This document shows, one piece after another, positions 30,992 through 40,760 of a stretch of 64,000 nt of DNA. A program made the position numbers and the translations under genes. The notes beneath the pieces were generated by a model. That model did not search any database, was not told where the DNA came from, and was given only the letters and a program-made list of their open reading frames with translations. The DNA is from Diplonema papillatum (lineage: Eukaryota > Euglenozoa > Diplonemea > Diplonemida > Diplonemidae), in NCBI GenBank assembly GCA_030068145.1, contig JAPJBO010000236.1, forward strand, positions 124,001-188,000, read 5' to 3'. Positions within the stretch are counted from its first letter, which is position 1; each line of letters begins with the position of its first letter.

Positions 30992-33760
30992 CAGGGTTCG
31001 GGACGTGGATCCACGTGGAAATGGAAATCGTGGAAATGGAAATCGTGGAAATTTCCACGGATTTCCACGTTTCACTGCCGCGCCGGTGAAATTATCAATT
31101 CCGCCAGTTGGGGTTTTTTGACGACTTGCCCGACTGTGGAGACACATTTTCCACCACCATTTTGACCTTCTGGGGCTCAAAACCCATGGTTCACCTTTTT
31201 CTCGGTTGTGAGTTAGTTTTACACACGGAACATTTCCAACACAAGGTTTCTACATTTCCTGTTGCACCCGTAATAAAATGACGAAAACGAGTGCCAGCCA
31301 GCATGAGCGAGCCCGCAAGTCGCGCAAGCGCGACAGCGACAACAAACGGAGCACGAAAAGGAGGAAAGTGGCGGTGGATGAGGCTAGTGAGGAATCCGAC
31401 GACGAAGTCCCGATGAAGTGTCTATGCGGTAAGCTGATGAAGCAGCTGACACAGGAGGAACTGCTGAGTCAGCGAGGGCACGAGCCCTCCTGGGAGTGCG
31501 ACGCCTGTGGGAGAGCCAGAGGACCACGGTTCTCCTGCCCTCAGGGCAGAGGACACAGCTGTGGCATGGACGTGTGCGGGGCGTGCTTTGCGAAGAACCA
31601 CAGCTTCGCCATCTTCGTAAACGAAACTGCCGAATCCTTTGCAAACAAGACGTCGAAACTGCGTTCGCGCATCCGCGAGCTGCTCGCCCAGCCACAGCCG
31701 CCTGCTGCAGCTCGGAGTGAGCCTGGGGCAAGGGCCGAGACTCAAGCCGCAAACACCGACACGAGCACCCGAACTGCAGAACCATCGCATCCTCCTCCAA
31801 CCCCCCCACTGACAGACCCGCAGACCCCTCCTCCGTCAACGGCCCTGCGCCGCCCAGAACCGCTCCCGGCAGTCGTTGAGTTCACTACTGAGTACAGTCC
31901 CGCTATTGCCAGTGGCGACGGAATCGGCTACTTATGCGGGCCGGTGTACAGCAAGCCAAGCGGCGCCAAGGTTGTCAAGTGCAACGCTTGCCAAAAGGAG
32001 ATTGCCAAAGCCAGCATCAAGAAGCATTGGCTGGGCCTGATTCTCCTCGCTCGAAAGTCTCAACTGCGGCCTCGGGCTCAGCCTATTCGCCGTCTGGCTC
32101 GGCTTCTCGCTGGAGTGTTGTCCCGTTCGTCAGACGGGTGGGCCTTTTTGTCGTCGAGCAGTGTCTGTGATGGACTCGGCCCTCTTCCGCTCCATCTTGA
32201 ACCCGGTCGAGTTGGCGCGGCAGCGGCTGTGGACGAAGGAGATGGTCCATGAAATTGGGCAATTCGCACAGGACACGGAAGAGCTGTTCTACCGGAACAA
32301 CGCGGGTGCCGACGTGTTCCTGTTACTCGACGGTGCCACAGTCCGGGGTCGACTTTTCCTCGGGTTTGCTGTCAGCAACGGGAAGGCGACCTACTTCCTG
32401 AAGAGCGCCGAGGTGCGTTGCATGACAGCAGCCAGCATCGAACGGGAAGTCGACGAGGTGGTCGAACACCTACGCGCCAAAGCAAACTTGAACGTGTTTG
32501 CTATGGTGGCGGACAACGCTTCGGCTATGCAAAAAGCCATGACCGACTTGTGTTCTGTCGCCCGCAAGTTCAATGTGACTGCAAGAGGCGCTGATGCTGA
32601 AAGCAACGACAGCGAAACTGTTGATGCTACCGAGGAGGCCGAGAAAGCTGTCGATGAGCTCCTGAGCGTGGCATTGAATGCCGCCAAAAAAAAAGGAATT
32701 TTTGCTTTCCGATGTGCATGCCACAGCATGCAGCTCTGCATTGGCGACATCGCTAAGCATGAATACATGAACGAAATTAGCACCTCAGTAATACAGCTCG
32801 CAGCAAAGTACAGAAAGCCCTCGGAAAAGTATGATTTGCGGCAAAAACAGATCAACGCCGGCGAAAGAAACCCTGTTGGCGTCAGGTATCCAACTGCAGT
32901 GCGTTGGAACAGTGTCTACGACACTGCGCTGAGCATTGCGCGGGTCTCACACTTGCCATCAACCATAGGTTGCTGAACAGTGAGCTCTATCCAGAGTCTA
33001 ACCAAGAGGTGCGGGCCGAGGAGCGCACACAGCGAGCACAGGCTACGCTTGCAACTGCGCTGCGAACAGGCCCGACTGATGAGCCTTCCATCCCGAGCCC
33101 GGGACCTACCTGTAGTGATTCCCTCGATACTGAGTCTCAGGATGAGACACTTGATGGCCTCAACGAGGTCGACCTTGAAGCAAGTGAGGCTCTCGTTGCC
33201 GAAACCAGAAGCACAACTCTCACAGAGGTGCTGCAGTTGGATATTCCCGGTATTCCGGAGAATGACACTGACAGCGAGAACGACGAATGTATCCGGAGTC
33301 TTTTCTGATTCTAATTCAGCGAATCCATCATGATTCCATTTTCTTTTCCAATTTCCGCTCTCAACCCCATCTCGTCTTCTTCTTGCTTGGGGGGTGCTGC
33401 TTGGCACCGTTGGCCACCATCGTTTTGATGATGTCGAGTCTACCTTTTTCTATCACCCATGTTCCGCTGTTATTCTACCCTGTGGGGTTCCCGGTACCGC
33501 GGCCGGACTCTTTGTCTTCCGTTTTTTTTTTCTCCGAGGGCTAACCTGCAGATACCGAGAAAAAGGTGAACCTTGGGTTGAGCCCCAGAAGGTCAAAATG
33601 GTGGTTGAAAATGTGTCTCCACAGTCGGCGTCAAAAAACCCCAACTGGCGGAATTGAAAATTTCACCGGCGCGGCAGTGGAACGTGGAAATCCGTGGAAA
33701 TTTCCACGATTTCCATTTCCACGATTTCCATTTCCACGTGGATCCACGTCCCGAACCCTG
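30992..33760 (+). mobile_element. 2,769-bp hAT-like DNA transposon
   Basis: Both ends carry long inverted repeats: 30992-31205 and 33555-33760, beginning CAGGGTTCGGGACGTGGATC and nearly identical for about 206-214 bp. They include repeats of GGAAATGGAAATCGT and the segment CTGTGGAGACACATTTTC. The CAGGG...CCCTG ends fit hAT elements; the 7-bp CTGTCTG duplication can be read as 8 bp if the terminal C is assigned to the target. The TIRs enclose a broken transposase gene (31278-33308). The element splits LINE copy E. Confidence 0.88.
31278..33308 (+). pseudogene. hAT-like transposase, frameshifted
   Basis: The ATG at 31278 starts a basic N-terminus (RKSRKRDSDNKRSTKRRKVA), then a Cys-rich module (CLCGKLMKQ ... 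WECDACGRARGPRFSC ... GMDVCGACF), then a BED-like finger (VVKCNACQKEIAKASIKKHW) near 32010. The frame then breaks; coding resumes in another frame at 32161-32976 with the RNase H-like core. That core has FLLLDGATVRGRLFLGFAVS (first Asp), FAMVADNASAMQKAM (second Asp), FRCACHSMQLCIGDIA and RYPTAVRWNSVYDTALSI. It shifts again to 32904-33308 (NHRLLNSELYPESNQE to ENDTDSENDECIRSLF). I see no clear C-terminal hAT dimerisation domain. At least two frameshifts, or undetected introns, separate the parts, so it is probably inactive. Confidence 0.72.
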
Positions 33761-34475
33761 CTGTCTGCCATCAGCTCCCGGATCTCCTCAGTGTTCAACA
33801 TGCCGAGGTCGCGTTGGAGCACATCGAGATAAGAAAGCGGAGGTCGACCGCGTTTCTTCTTTCGACGTGTCGTTGCAAGAAGCACGCTCGATGCTGGCTG
33901 GTCCGCCCAGCGAAGCGGAGCCGCTTTCTCTGCAACTCAACTTCGATCCTCGGGAACTGATCCGCAAAAAGGTCATTATTGCTACAGCGCGTTTCGCGAC
34001 TGTAGACGTTAATGCCTCGAACAAACCGAACTAGACAAGTGTATGCTCCCGTGATCTCAGGAAGCAGGGAAGTGCCAACGATCCAAGTTTCGGCGCCTGA
34101 CAGAAAGACGGGAACCACGAGCGTCTTGAAAAACAAAACCTTTAGGTCGAGCCTAATCGTGGACCGCCAAACAGACTTCAGTCTGTGTACTGCTACCCAG
34201 GCCAAAGACTTGTTCCGTACGAAATCCGCTCTGCTGTCTACGAGCATGGAGCCGAGGTATTTGTAGTCCGGAACCTCACGGAGGGAGGCCCCATCTGGAC
34301 GCGTTACGGTACGTACAACTGGCGAACCCAGGACGACTACCTCTGTCTTGCCTACGCCGTAGTTGACCTTCAGGCCATACTTCGCGGCTACCGCAGTGAG
34401 CTTGTGCAGGAGCACTCTGGCTGCTGCTGCGGATCGGGCTATTAGATTCTGTTGTGTGCATCTGTACTAGATGAT
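33761..34475 (-). pseudogene. LINE-like reverse transcriptase C-terminal region (copy E, proximal part)
   Basis: The minus-strand frame reads LTAVAAKYGLKVNYGVGKTE, DYKYLGSMLVDSRADF, KSLAWVAVHRLKSVWRST, FKTLVVPVFLSGAETW and QRKRLRFAGR, then in other frames RRKKKRGRPPLSYLDVLQRD and LGMLNTEEIRELMAD. This order (thumb/KTEV block, YLGS block, ...GAETW, R.LRW.G) is diagnostic of non-LTR retrotransposon reverse transcriptases downstream of the catalytic Asp pair. The catalytic domain itself is missing, the copy being truncated near 34475. Two frame changes are visible. Confidence 0.8.
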
Positions 34476-34479
34476 GTTT

Positions 34480-34884
34480 GGTCAGTGGCTTGTATATGGG
34501 TCTGGTGCTCGGACCAAGTCCGAGCAACCAAAAAAAAAAAAAAAAAGCACAGAATGATGCCCCGGCTGAGGGGCCCAGTAGTAGTGATACAGTACAGCAG
34601 TCACACTAGCAGTACACAGCACCGGTTACTGCACCTTTGGATCATCGTTGAAGCAACGTACAGCCTCAAATTTGGAACCTGCGACTGGCCCAATAGCTTG
34701 AAAAAAATTTCCGCGCCTGCGGCGCTGGTATAGTCTCTGTGGTGGACAGTAGTGACAACCACAAAAGAGGTGCACCCTGTCGGGTACATAAACGTGCAGT
34801 TGTGCCGCAACTGGGATTTTTAGTAACTCCGAGCAACTTATGGACAGTTACGTGGGGAACTTTTATATATAAGGCCCTGTGTTT

Positions 34885-34921
<37 letters not shown>

Positions 34922-35440
34922 GGGTGCCCTCGACCGTAGCAGGGTCTAATACTGGGAGTATTTTTGGACGCGTGTCCAATAACTGGTGGTGTTCGCCCCA
35001 CCCCTTTACCCTGAAGCGGCAAATCTCCCGGCAAGCACGGGGAGCGATGCCCTTCGGCTTCCTCGACGAAGAGAGGTTTTTGCAGAGAAGCATGCGCTGG
35101 AGAGAACTCGGATTCCGTGTGCGACTCCGGGTACGAGCACTGGACACAGGCGTCGACGCCATGTCCGGCTGGAAAAGTGCGCTCAGTCCCGACTCGCAAA
35201 GAGAAGCGCGGGCTTCGGAACGTGCTCACTCTCGTTTCAAGCCGCATGTCACAGCTTCGTTTACCGGCACGAAGTAAAGGTTCGACTGCAAGCCAGTCCA
35301 CAGGCTCGCGGCAAAAGCGAATTCTACAAACTACGTTCCAGTTTCGTAGCTCATGAACCCGATCCTCCCGCGTCAGGTGTAAATTTCACACGCGGTGCCC
35401 GTACGATTTGCAGGCATTTTTGAAGTGAGCACGCAGACGC
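34480..35440. other. Stretch with A-runs and no recognised gene
   Basis: It contains A(18) at 34530-34547 and about A(33) at 34888-34920, either of which could be the tail of a retroposed transcript. Frames on both strands (34666-35301 minus, 34986-35423 plus) are open but show no motif I recognise. Confidence 0.35.
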
Positions 35441-35443
35441 TGT

Positions 35444-35809
35444 TTGCTGGACTTGTCCCCAATAACATTCGGGACCTCTACGATTATGACGTCAAGCAGT
35501 GTCGTGGACTGCCAGGTCGAAAAATGCGACCGCGAAGGTGACTCAGAAGAGGATGATTGCGACGGCGACGACATCCACAAAGATGAGTCTCCTTCATCAT
35601 CGAATGCAGAGTACTGGAGGAGTCAGCCAATAGGAGCCGAGTGGCTGATATCGTTTGAGGATGTCATTGCTCAAGAGTGCCTGTTCGAAGAACCGGTGAT
35701 GCAGAAGCGCAGGGTCGACAGGACAAACCCATCGTTTTCCAAGAATTTGAGAGAGAAGGCAACGTCTTGCGCGAGGTTGAAAAGAGTGAGCCGGTCCACC
35801 CCATCCTGA
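35444..35809 (+). CDS. Hypothetical acidic/basic protein fragment
   Basis: The open frame lacks an ATG at its start (TTG at 35444). An acidic stretch (REGDSEEDDCDGDDIHKDES) is followed by ordered sequence (PIGAEWLISFEDVIAQECLF) and a basic tail (LREKATSCARLKRVSRSTPS), stopping 4 bp before the 10-bp satellite. I do not recognise it; it could be the 3' exon of an element protein. The sequence just before the satellite (GAGCCGGTCCACCCC) also occurs near 865 and, inverted, at 41880. Confidence 0.3.
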   Translation: MLDLSPITFGTSTIMTSSSVVDCQVEKCDREGDSEEDDCDGDDIHKDESPSSSNAEYWRSQPIGAEWLISFEDVIAQECLFEEPVMQKRRVDRTNPSFSKNLREKATSCARLKRVSRSTPS

Positions 35810-35812
35810 TGG

Positions 35813-35904
35813 CCTGTGATAGACTGTGATAGACTGTGATAGACTGTGATAGACTGTGATAGACTGTGATAGACTGTGATAGACTGTGATAGACTGTGAT
35901 AGAC
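35813..35904. repeat. 10-bp satellite array 1 (TGTGATAGAC)n, about 9 units
   Basis: Nine head-to-tail copies of TGTGATAGAC end exactly where the spliced-leader sequence begins. The same decamer forms the arrays at 39552-39770 and 41612-41852. A few isolated half-units lie near 878-965. Confidence 0.97.
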
Positions 35905-35944
35905 CTACCAACGATTTAAAAGCTACAGTTTCTGTACTTTATTG
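35905..35944 (+). other. Diplonemid spliced-leader exon sequence, genomic copy
   Basis: CCAACGATTTAAAAGCTACA followed by GTTTCTGTACTTTATTG (35908-35944) is what I recall as the Diplonema spliced-leader exon. It is not followed by the GT expected of an SL RNA gene intron but by GAGCAAAGAATG, as in a mature trans-spliced mRNA. I therefore read it as a reverse-transcribed mRNA 5' end, not an SL RNA gene. It lies 292 bp upstream of the reverse transcriptase start codon and is flush with the satellite array. Confidence 0.8.
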
Positions 35945-36235
35945 GAGCAAAGAATGTCAGTCTCACCTTCCTCTTTCTTTTTTCGGTTTTCGGACCGCTT
36001 TTTTCGGTAAAGCACAACCTCTTTTTTCGGTCAAGCACGCGGCCGCCCGAAGAGAGCCTTGCGAACCTCTTTTTTCGGTAAAGCACAACCTCTTCTTTCC
36101 GGTAAAGCGAACGGCCACCCGAGGAGACCCGCAAAGCGCCTTACGCATCTCCTTCTTTGGTAAAGCACACAAACACCCTCGACACGAAAAAACCCGTGAC
36201 GCGCTTCCATTTCCTCCTTTTCTGGTGATGTCGGG
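35945..36235 (+). promoter_or_regulatory. 5' leader of the reverse transcriptase element, with internal repeats
   Basis: The leader is pyrimidine-rich and holds at least five imperfect copies of CTCTTTTTTCGGTAAAGCAC (about 35990, 36018, 36066, 36094, 36147). Some copies are followed by ACGCGGCCGCCCGA or AACGGCCACCCGAGG. The repeats could be structural or regulatory; no function is known. Confidence 0.55.
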
Positions 36236-39175
36236 ATGAGAGACCGGAGAACGAGCGATGTGTGGCGGGACCTCGGATGCGGTCAGCGCGCCGAGGACGT
36301 GATTCTCGAGCTCCAGCTCGAGTATGTTGTTCCGGGGCACGCGTTCGGGTCCGACTGTGTGTGCGTGTTGGAGAGCCGGTTCGAGCCCTTGAGGGAGTGG
36401 CTCTATGTCGCGGAGTCGCTCGAGGGGTGGCGTGGTCGGCGTCAGTTCGTGTCGTTGGGAGAGCTGTTGCTGCGGGAACTGCGCATCGAGTTCGTGTGCG
36501 CCCGCGACGGGTTCTCGCGGAAGGAGTTCCGGATGCGGTTGCAGCTGGAGAGCGAGGATGCGCTGGACAGGGCCGTGGCTGAGCTCTGGTTGGATCGTCG
36601 GAAGATGGGCAGCGCACCGCCGTCCGAGGAGAGGCGGCCCAGGAGGAGGAAGCGCATCCCCCCGGCGATACGGCGCCGGCGCAAGCGCGACCAGTGCGAG
36701 GCAGGGGCGCCTCCGCAGCAGCCGAACCCATCGGGGGCTCCCCTCCTCCCTCCCCGAACAATCAACAACAACCCAACCACCCCCACGGGATTGGTCAATG
36801 ACGAGCACCGGCAACGCAACGCCGCATCGTCTGACTCCCGTGGGATCCGTTCAACTACCCGAGCTTCCCCGAACGAAGGGGAACCCCCAGCGCAGCGACT
36901 CAGCCTGGACCCAGGTCCGCAGAGCGACGCAGCGCGAGGCCCCGCAGGCGCAACGACCTGCGGTTACGCAGCGCAAGACGTCGGCCACAGCGGTCGTGTC
37001 GGGTGTGACAACCCATGCCCCGATGTGCTGCGACCCGGTCCGGTTGGTAGTTTCCCGTCAGGGGGACACGTGGCGTGCTCAAGCAATGCGCTGCGACCCG
37101 GCCCGGAGGAGGAACTTTTGGGGGCGAGACGTCTCGCAGTGGGCGGATGGAGTCCTGCCCTCGGGATGGCACCCGGGGTGGTAGATGGGCTAGGCCCGCT
37201 TTTGCCGCCAATCCCTGTGCAACCAGGAGTAACTCAGCTAGGTGTCACGGGGTTCGCTCCTTCTGTTTTTGACATATGGGAGGTCGGCGCTCCTTTTCCT
37301 TCTTCTGAGCTAGCCTTTGCAGAGGGAGCGCCTTCTCCGGAGGGTTTTTTCCCCTTGGCCTCCGCACTTCAGAGCGTCCCGGAGTTCAGGGTTGCTGATC
37401 TGCTGCCCGTCGAGGAGTTGCCCGCTCCGCCAGCCATGCCCGGCGCTGGGTTTACAGCTTTGCCGCCGCACGTGAAGGGGGATTGTCTAGCTCCGCTGAG
37501 CGACGTGGTGGGCCGTCGGGTCCACGGCTTTACCAGACGCGCGCACAACACGCGCATTCCACAGTCGCAGGCGGAAAAGGAGGCACCTCTCCACGTGGCG
37601 GCGGTGCCGGCCATGGACACCGCAGCGCTCCGGCACAGGATGCGACCCGACGTTCGCGCCAGATTCGACTCAGTCTGGAAAGCCACGTTTTTCCCCGTCC
37701 GGGATGTTCAAGGAGAAAACGCGTCCGAGGGCCAGCAGAGGAGGAGTCACCTCATGCACTCCCACGCTTCCGAGCTCGTGCGGCTAGGCATTGCGTCACC
37801 CTCCGACACGCCGGGCACTTTCCGCAACGTGCCTTTCACGGTCGTGGAGGACAAGGCGGGCCGCCTGCGCCAGCGGTTTATTTTGTGGACGCAGGAGGCC
37901 AACGACTTGCTGAGCCGCCAGGGCTACGTGGCCCAGGTACCATTGGGTCATGTCTCGGAGTATCTTGACGTAGTCGAGTCGGAGTGCGCCACAACGCGTG
38001 ATTTGCGTTGTGGCTTTTATCAAGTAGAGGTCCCGGAGGAGGCTCGAGAGAACTTCGGATTCCTCGATGAACAAGGCAATGCCTACGTCCTAAATAGGCT
38101 GCCAATGGGACACTCGTGTGCACCAGAGCTGATGCACACGCTAACAGCTGTGTTAGCAAGTCACCCAGACTTCGTTGGGCCTGAATTCACGGCCGACGGT
38201 GTGACAGTCCATGTCTGGGTGGACAATATTCGTTTTTGTGGGTCCCGTGCCGCAGTGCTCTGCCAGACCGAGAAACTCGATCGGCTGGCCGCACGGGCAC
38301 ATGCTTCTTGGAAGCCCGAGGATAGTAACGACGCTTCCTCGGGTTATGATTTTATAGGGGTCACTTTTGACCACGGTCGGAAGACCGTCTCTCCGGCGGC
38401 TCGCCTGATCGAAAAGATCCGGGCCGTCGATCTCTCTAGCCCCACCGCCGGCGATTTAGAATCGCTCGGCGGTCGTCTGCTCCATGCGAGCGCAGTCGTG
38501 AATGCGTTCCCCGGCTCGTTCTGGTTCGCCGTCAAGTTCTTGCGACGGATAACGAACAGCCTCAACAAGGGAACTCGCACGCAATCAGAGACTGTGCCTG
38601 TGCCGGCCTCCGTACGGAGAGATCTGCGATCGTGGATCGATTCGGTCGATGTGAGCAGAAAGTTCACGCGCCCGTCCACGAATCGCCCGTACGCGGTCTA
38701 CGTAGACGCGTCACTGCAGGGGTGGGGTGCTGTCCTGGTCGACCGGCAGACAGCAGAATTGACTGTGTTGGGTGGTACATGGACCGAGCAGGAAGCTTGG
38801 CACCACATCAACACACTCGAAGCACTGGCTCTGAAGAGAGCGGTGGATGCGCTACCCCCGTCAGTATCAGGGAGCGTGGTCGACGTCCATGTCGACAACA
38901 CGACCGTGGTCGGGGTGGCGCGAAAGAAAAACTGCATGTTGAACAAGTCATTGAATGACGCAGTTGTGCACGCGTTGACCCGACTACGGGATTTGAAATG
39001 TTCCTGGTCCATCTCGTGGATCAGCACGAAGGAAAACCCGGCCGATGTCCCTTCAAGAGTTGCCCTTGCCGCTGACGCCTCGGAAGAGGATCGACAGCGA
39101 CTTTTACTTGCGGTGAGGGCATTCTTTACTCGCGAGGGGGCAGGTGGCGTGACGTCGTCCCGGCGGCGATCATAG
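36236..39175 (+). CDS. Reverse transcriptase/RNase H polyprotein, DIRS/VIPER-like
   Basis: The 979-aa frame is intact from ATG to TAG. Residues 1 to about 540 are basic/Pro-rich and may hold Gag-like functions. The RT covers about 549-700: motif A is DLRCGFYQVEV, motif B NRLPMGHSCAPELMHTL, and motif C HVWVDNIRFCGS (about 655-667). Motif C has VDN instead of the usual xDD. RNase H follows with all four expected carboxylates: YVDASLQGWGAVL (about 820), HINTLEALALKRAV, DVHVDNTTVVG (about 885) and SWISTKENPADVPSR (about 926-940). This RT-RH layout, without protease, integrase or LTRs, recalls tyrosine-recombinase retroelements (DIRS, and VIPER of trypanosomatids). I found no recombinase ORF beside it, so the class is tentative. 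Being intact, it may be recent. It sits between two 10-bp satellite arrays and behind a spliced leader. Confidence 0.85.
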   Translation: MRDRRTSDVWRDLGCGQRAEDVILELQLEYVVPGHAFGSDCVCVLESRFEPLREWLYVAESLEGWRGRRQFVSLGELLLRELRIEFVCARDGFSRKEFRMRLQLESEDALDRAVAELWLDRRKMGSAPPSEERRPRRRKRIPPAIRRRRKRDQCEAGAPPQQPNPSGAPLLPPRTINNNPTTPTGLVNDEHRQRNAASSDSRGIRSTTRASPNEGEPPAQRLSLDPGPQSDAARGPAGATTCGYAAQDVGHSGRVGCDNPCPDVLRPGPVGSFPSGGHVACSSNALRPGPEEELLGARRLAVGGWSPALGMAPGVVDGLGPLLPPIPVQPGVTQLGVTGFAPSVFDIWEVGAPFPSSELAFAEGAPSPEGFFPLASALQSVPEFRVADLLPVEELPAPPAMPGAGFTALPPHVKGDCLAPLSDVVGRRVHGFTRRAHNTRIPQSQAEKEAPLHVAAVPAMDTAALRHRMRPDVRARFDSVWKATFFPVRDVQGENASEGQQRRSHLMHSHASELVRLGIASPSDTPGTFRNVPFTVVEDKAGRLRQRFILWTQEANDLLSRQGYVAQVPLGHVSEYLDVVESECATTRDLRCGFYQVEVPEEARENFGFLDEQGNAYVLNRLPMGHSCAPELMHTLTAVLASHPDFVGPEFTADGVTVHVWVDNIRFCGSRAAVLCQTEKLDRLAARAHASWKPEDSNDASSGYDFIGVTFDHGRKTVSPAARLIEKIRAVDLSSPTAGDLESLGGRLLHASAVVNAFPGSFWFAVKFLRRITNSLNKGTRTQSETVPVPASVRRDLRSWIDSVDVSRKFTRPSTNRPYAVYVDASLQGWGAVLVDRQTAELTVLGGTWTEQEAWHHINTLEALALKRAVDALPPSVSGSVVDVHVDNTTVVGVARKKNCMLNKSLNDAVVHALTRLRDLKCSWSISWISTKENPADVPSRVALAADASEEDRQRLLLAVRAFFTREGAGGVTSSRRRS

Positions 39176-39551
39176 CTTGCCTCATGGTCGGTGTTCCCCT
39201 TCGTTTGTTATGTGAGTATCCTGACTGGTGACCTTTTACCGTTCTCTTTCAACTGGAGTGGCCACGGCGGAACCCGTCAAGTGGGAGAACCCACCAACAG
39301 ACGAACGCAGGAAGGAGCTCAGGCCGAAGTTTGTAGAGCATCTGTGTGTGAAAGCGGAAAGTAGGTGCGAGAACAGGCAAACCTTGTGCGCTAGCTTCGT
39401 TCAACCGTGAATCAATAAGCAGGGCCTACCCCACATTCTCACTGTCATTTGAGAGAGAGAGAGCGCTGACAGAGGAACGCCAGCCGAACAACGGCTGCAG
39501 ACCCCGCCTCAGAACGAGTGCGATGATGCCAGAAGAAGCCAGCAACAATTC
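39176..39551 (+). other. 3' region of the reverse transcriptase element
   Basis: Between the RT stop and satellite array 2 there is no A-tail. A short plus-strand peptide (EPVKWENPPTDERRKELRPK, FVEHLCVKAESRCENRQT) looks coding-like and weakly resembles sequence near 41270. The phrase TCGGTGTTCCCCTTCGTTTG recurs diverged near 40003. It may be a remnant of another element ORF. Confidence 0.35.
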
Positions 39552-39770
39552 TGTGATAGACTGTGATAGACTGTGATAGACTGTGATAGACTGTGATAGA
39601 CTGTGATAGACTGTGATAGACTGTGATAGACTGTGATAGACTGTGATAGACTGTGATAGACTGTGATAGACTGTGATAGACTGTATAGACTGTGATAGAC
39701 TGTGATAGACTGTGATAGACTGTGATAGACTGTGATAGACTGTGATAGACTGTGATAGACTGTGATAGAC
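39552..39770. repeat. 10-bp satellite array 2 (TGTGATAGAC)n, about 22 units
   Basis: An almost perfect head-to-tail array with one 9-bp unit (TGTATAGAC) near 39684. All minus-strand frames stay open through it, which is a repeat artefact. Confidence 0.97.
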
Positions 39771-40760
39771 CCCTGGGTGATATTCGATGACATAATGTAC
39801 TATATTTGTGGGTATTGTAGTTTGTTTTGTGCACAGCCATGAGACTGGTGCAGGAAGAGGTCTCACCCGAAGCGACGAGAGAGTTTGTGTTGGGCAGGCT
39901 TCACGTTGACTGCAAGTTCCGGCCAGCGAACGAGTCCGAACCCAGAGCCAAAGCATGTCCGGCACACCATAAGTTTTTTGGCAGTAGATGACTCACGGTA
40001 CTCATCGGTGTTCTCCCCCTTCATTTGTGAATATCCTGTCTGTTGTTCACCGGTTGTTTCTTGTGAAGAGGCTGGTGCGAAATGGGGCAAGGCAACCCAT
40101 GGGAGAGACCTACGGCGACCCTAGATCAAGAAGAACTCACGAACGAGTGCAATGCCAGAGGAAGCTAGCTGCCCAATTCCGGAAGATCGCAGCCCTGATA
40201 ATTGTCTATACCGCAGACGTTTGCTGTCCTGTGCTTGGCCCACATATTCTCGGAGAATGCAGGGAATCTCGGCTGCATGATGTCTCTTCGGACGCGCCGA
40301 CCGAGTGACATGTTTTCGTCAGTGGTTTTAGGCCAATTTACATATGACCAGCCATACTAACGCATCATGCGTCATCGTGAGGAGAAGCCAGAGAACAGAA
40401 GTCAACGCAGCGGACAGGGTGCAGAGACGGCTGGAAGTAGCACGTGAAGATCTCTGTCCGAAAGCCGGAAAGAACTGCGTATAAATCACGTGGCAGATGC
40501 GAGAACATACTTTGCAGCAATGTGCAGTGCGTGGCAACGCAGAACTGGGAGAAGTCGCTGATTCGACAACTCCTGAACGAAAGAAAAGATCCGGACCGGT
40601 AGTCCTACCCGACAGTGAATCGGAACTCCCCTATCGTGTGATCGTGGAAACAAACTCTGTGCATGAGATCAGGAGGAAGAATGGAGCATCGATTTGGTAT
40701 CGGAAAAAGGTACGGTGGGAGGCGGACCCAGATGGCAAACCGAGAGACGGATCAAGAACA

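Noticed and set aside
34888..34920. Poly(A) tract as proof of a retroposed gene
   Set aside because: No coding or known repeat sequence ends at it and no flanking duplication was found; left as a simple A-run.
35905..35944. An SL RNA gene
   Set aside because: The exon-like sequence is not followed by a GT intron start or an Sm-type site, and it runs straight into a leader and long ORF, so a retroposed mRNA end fits better.
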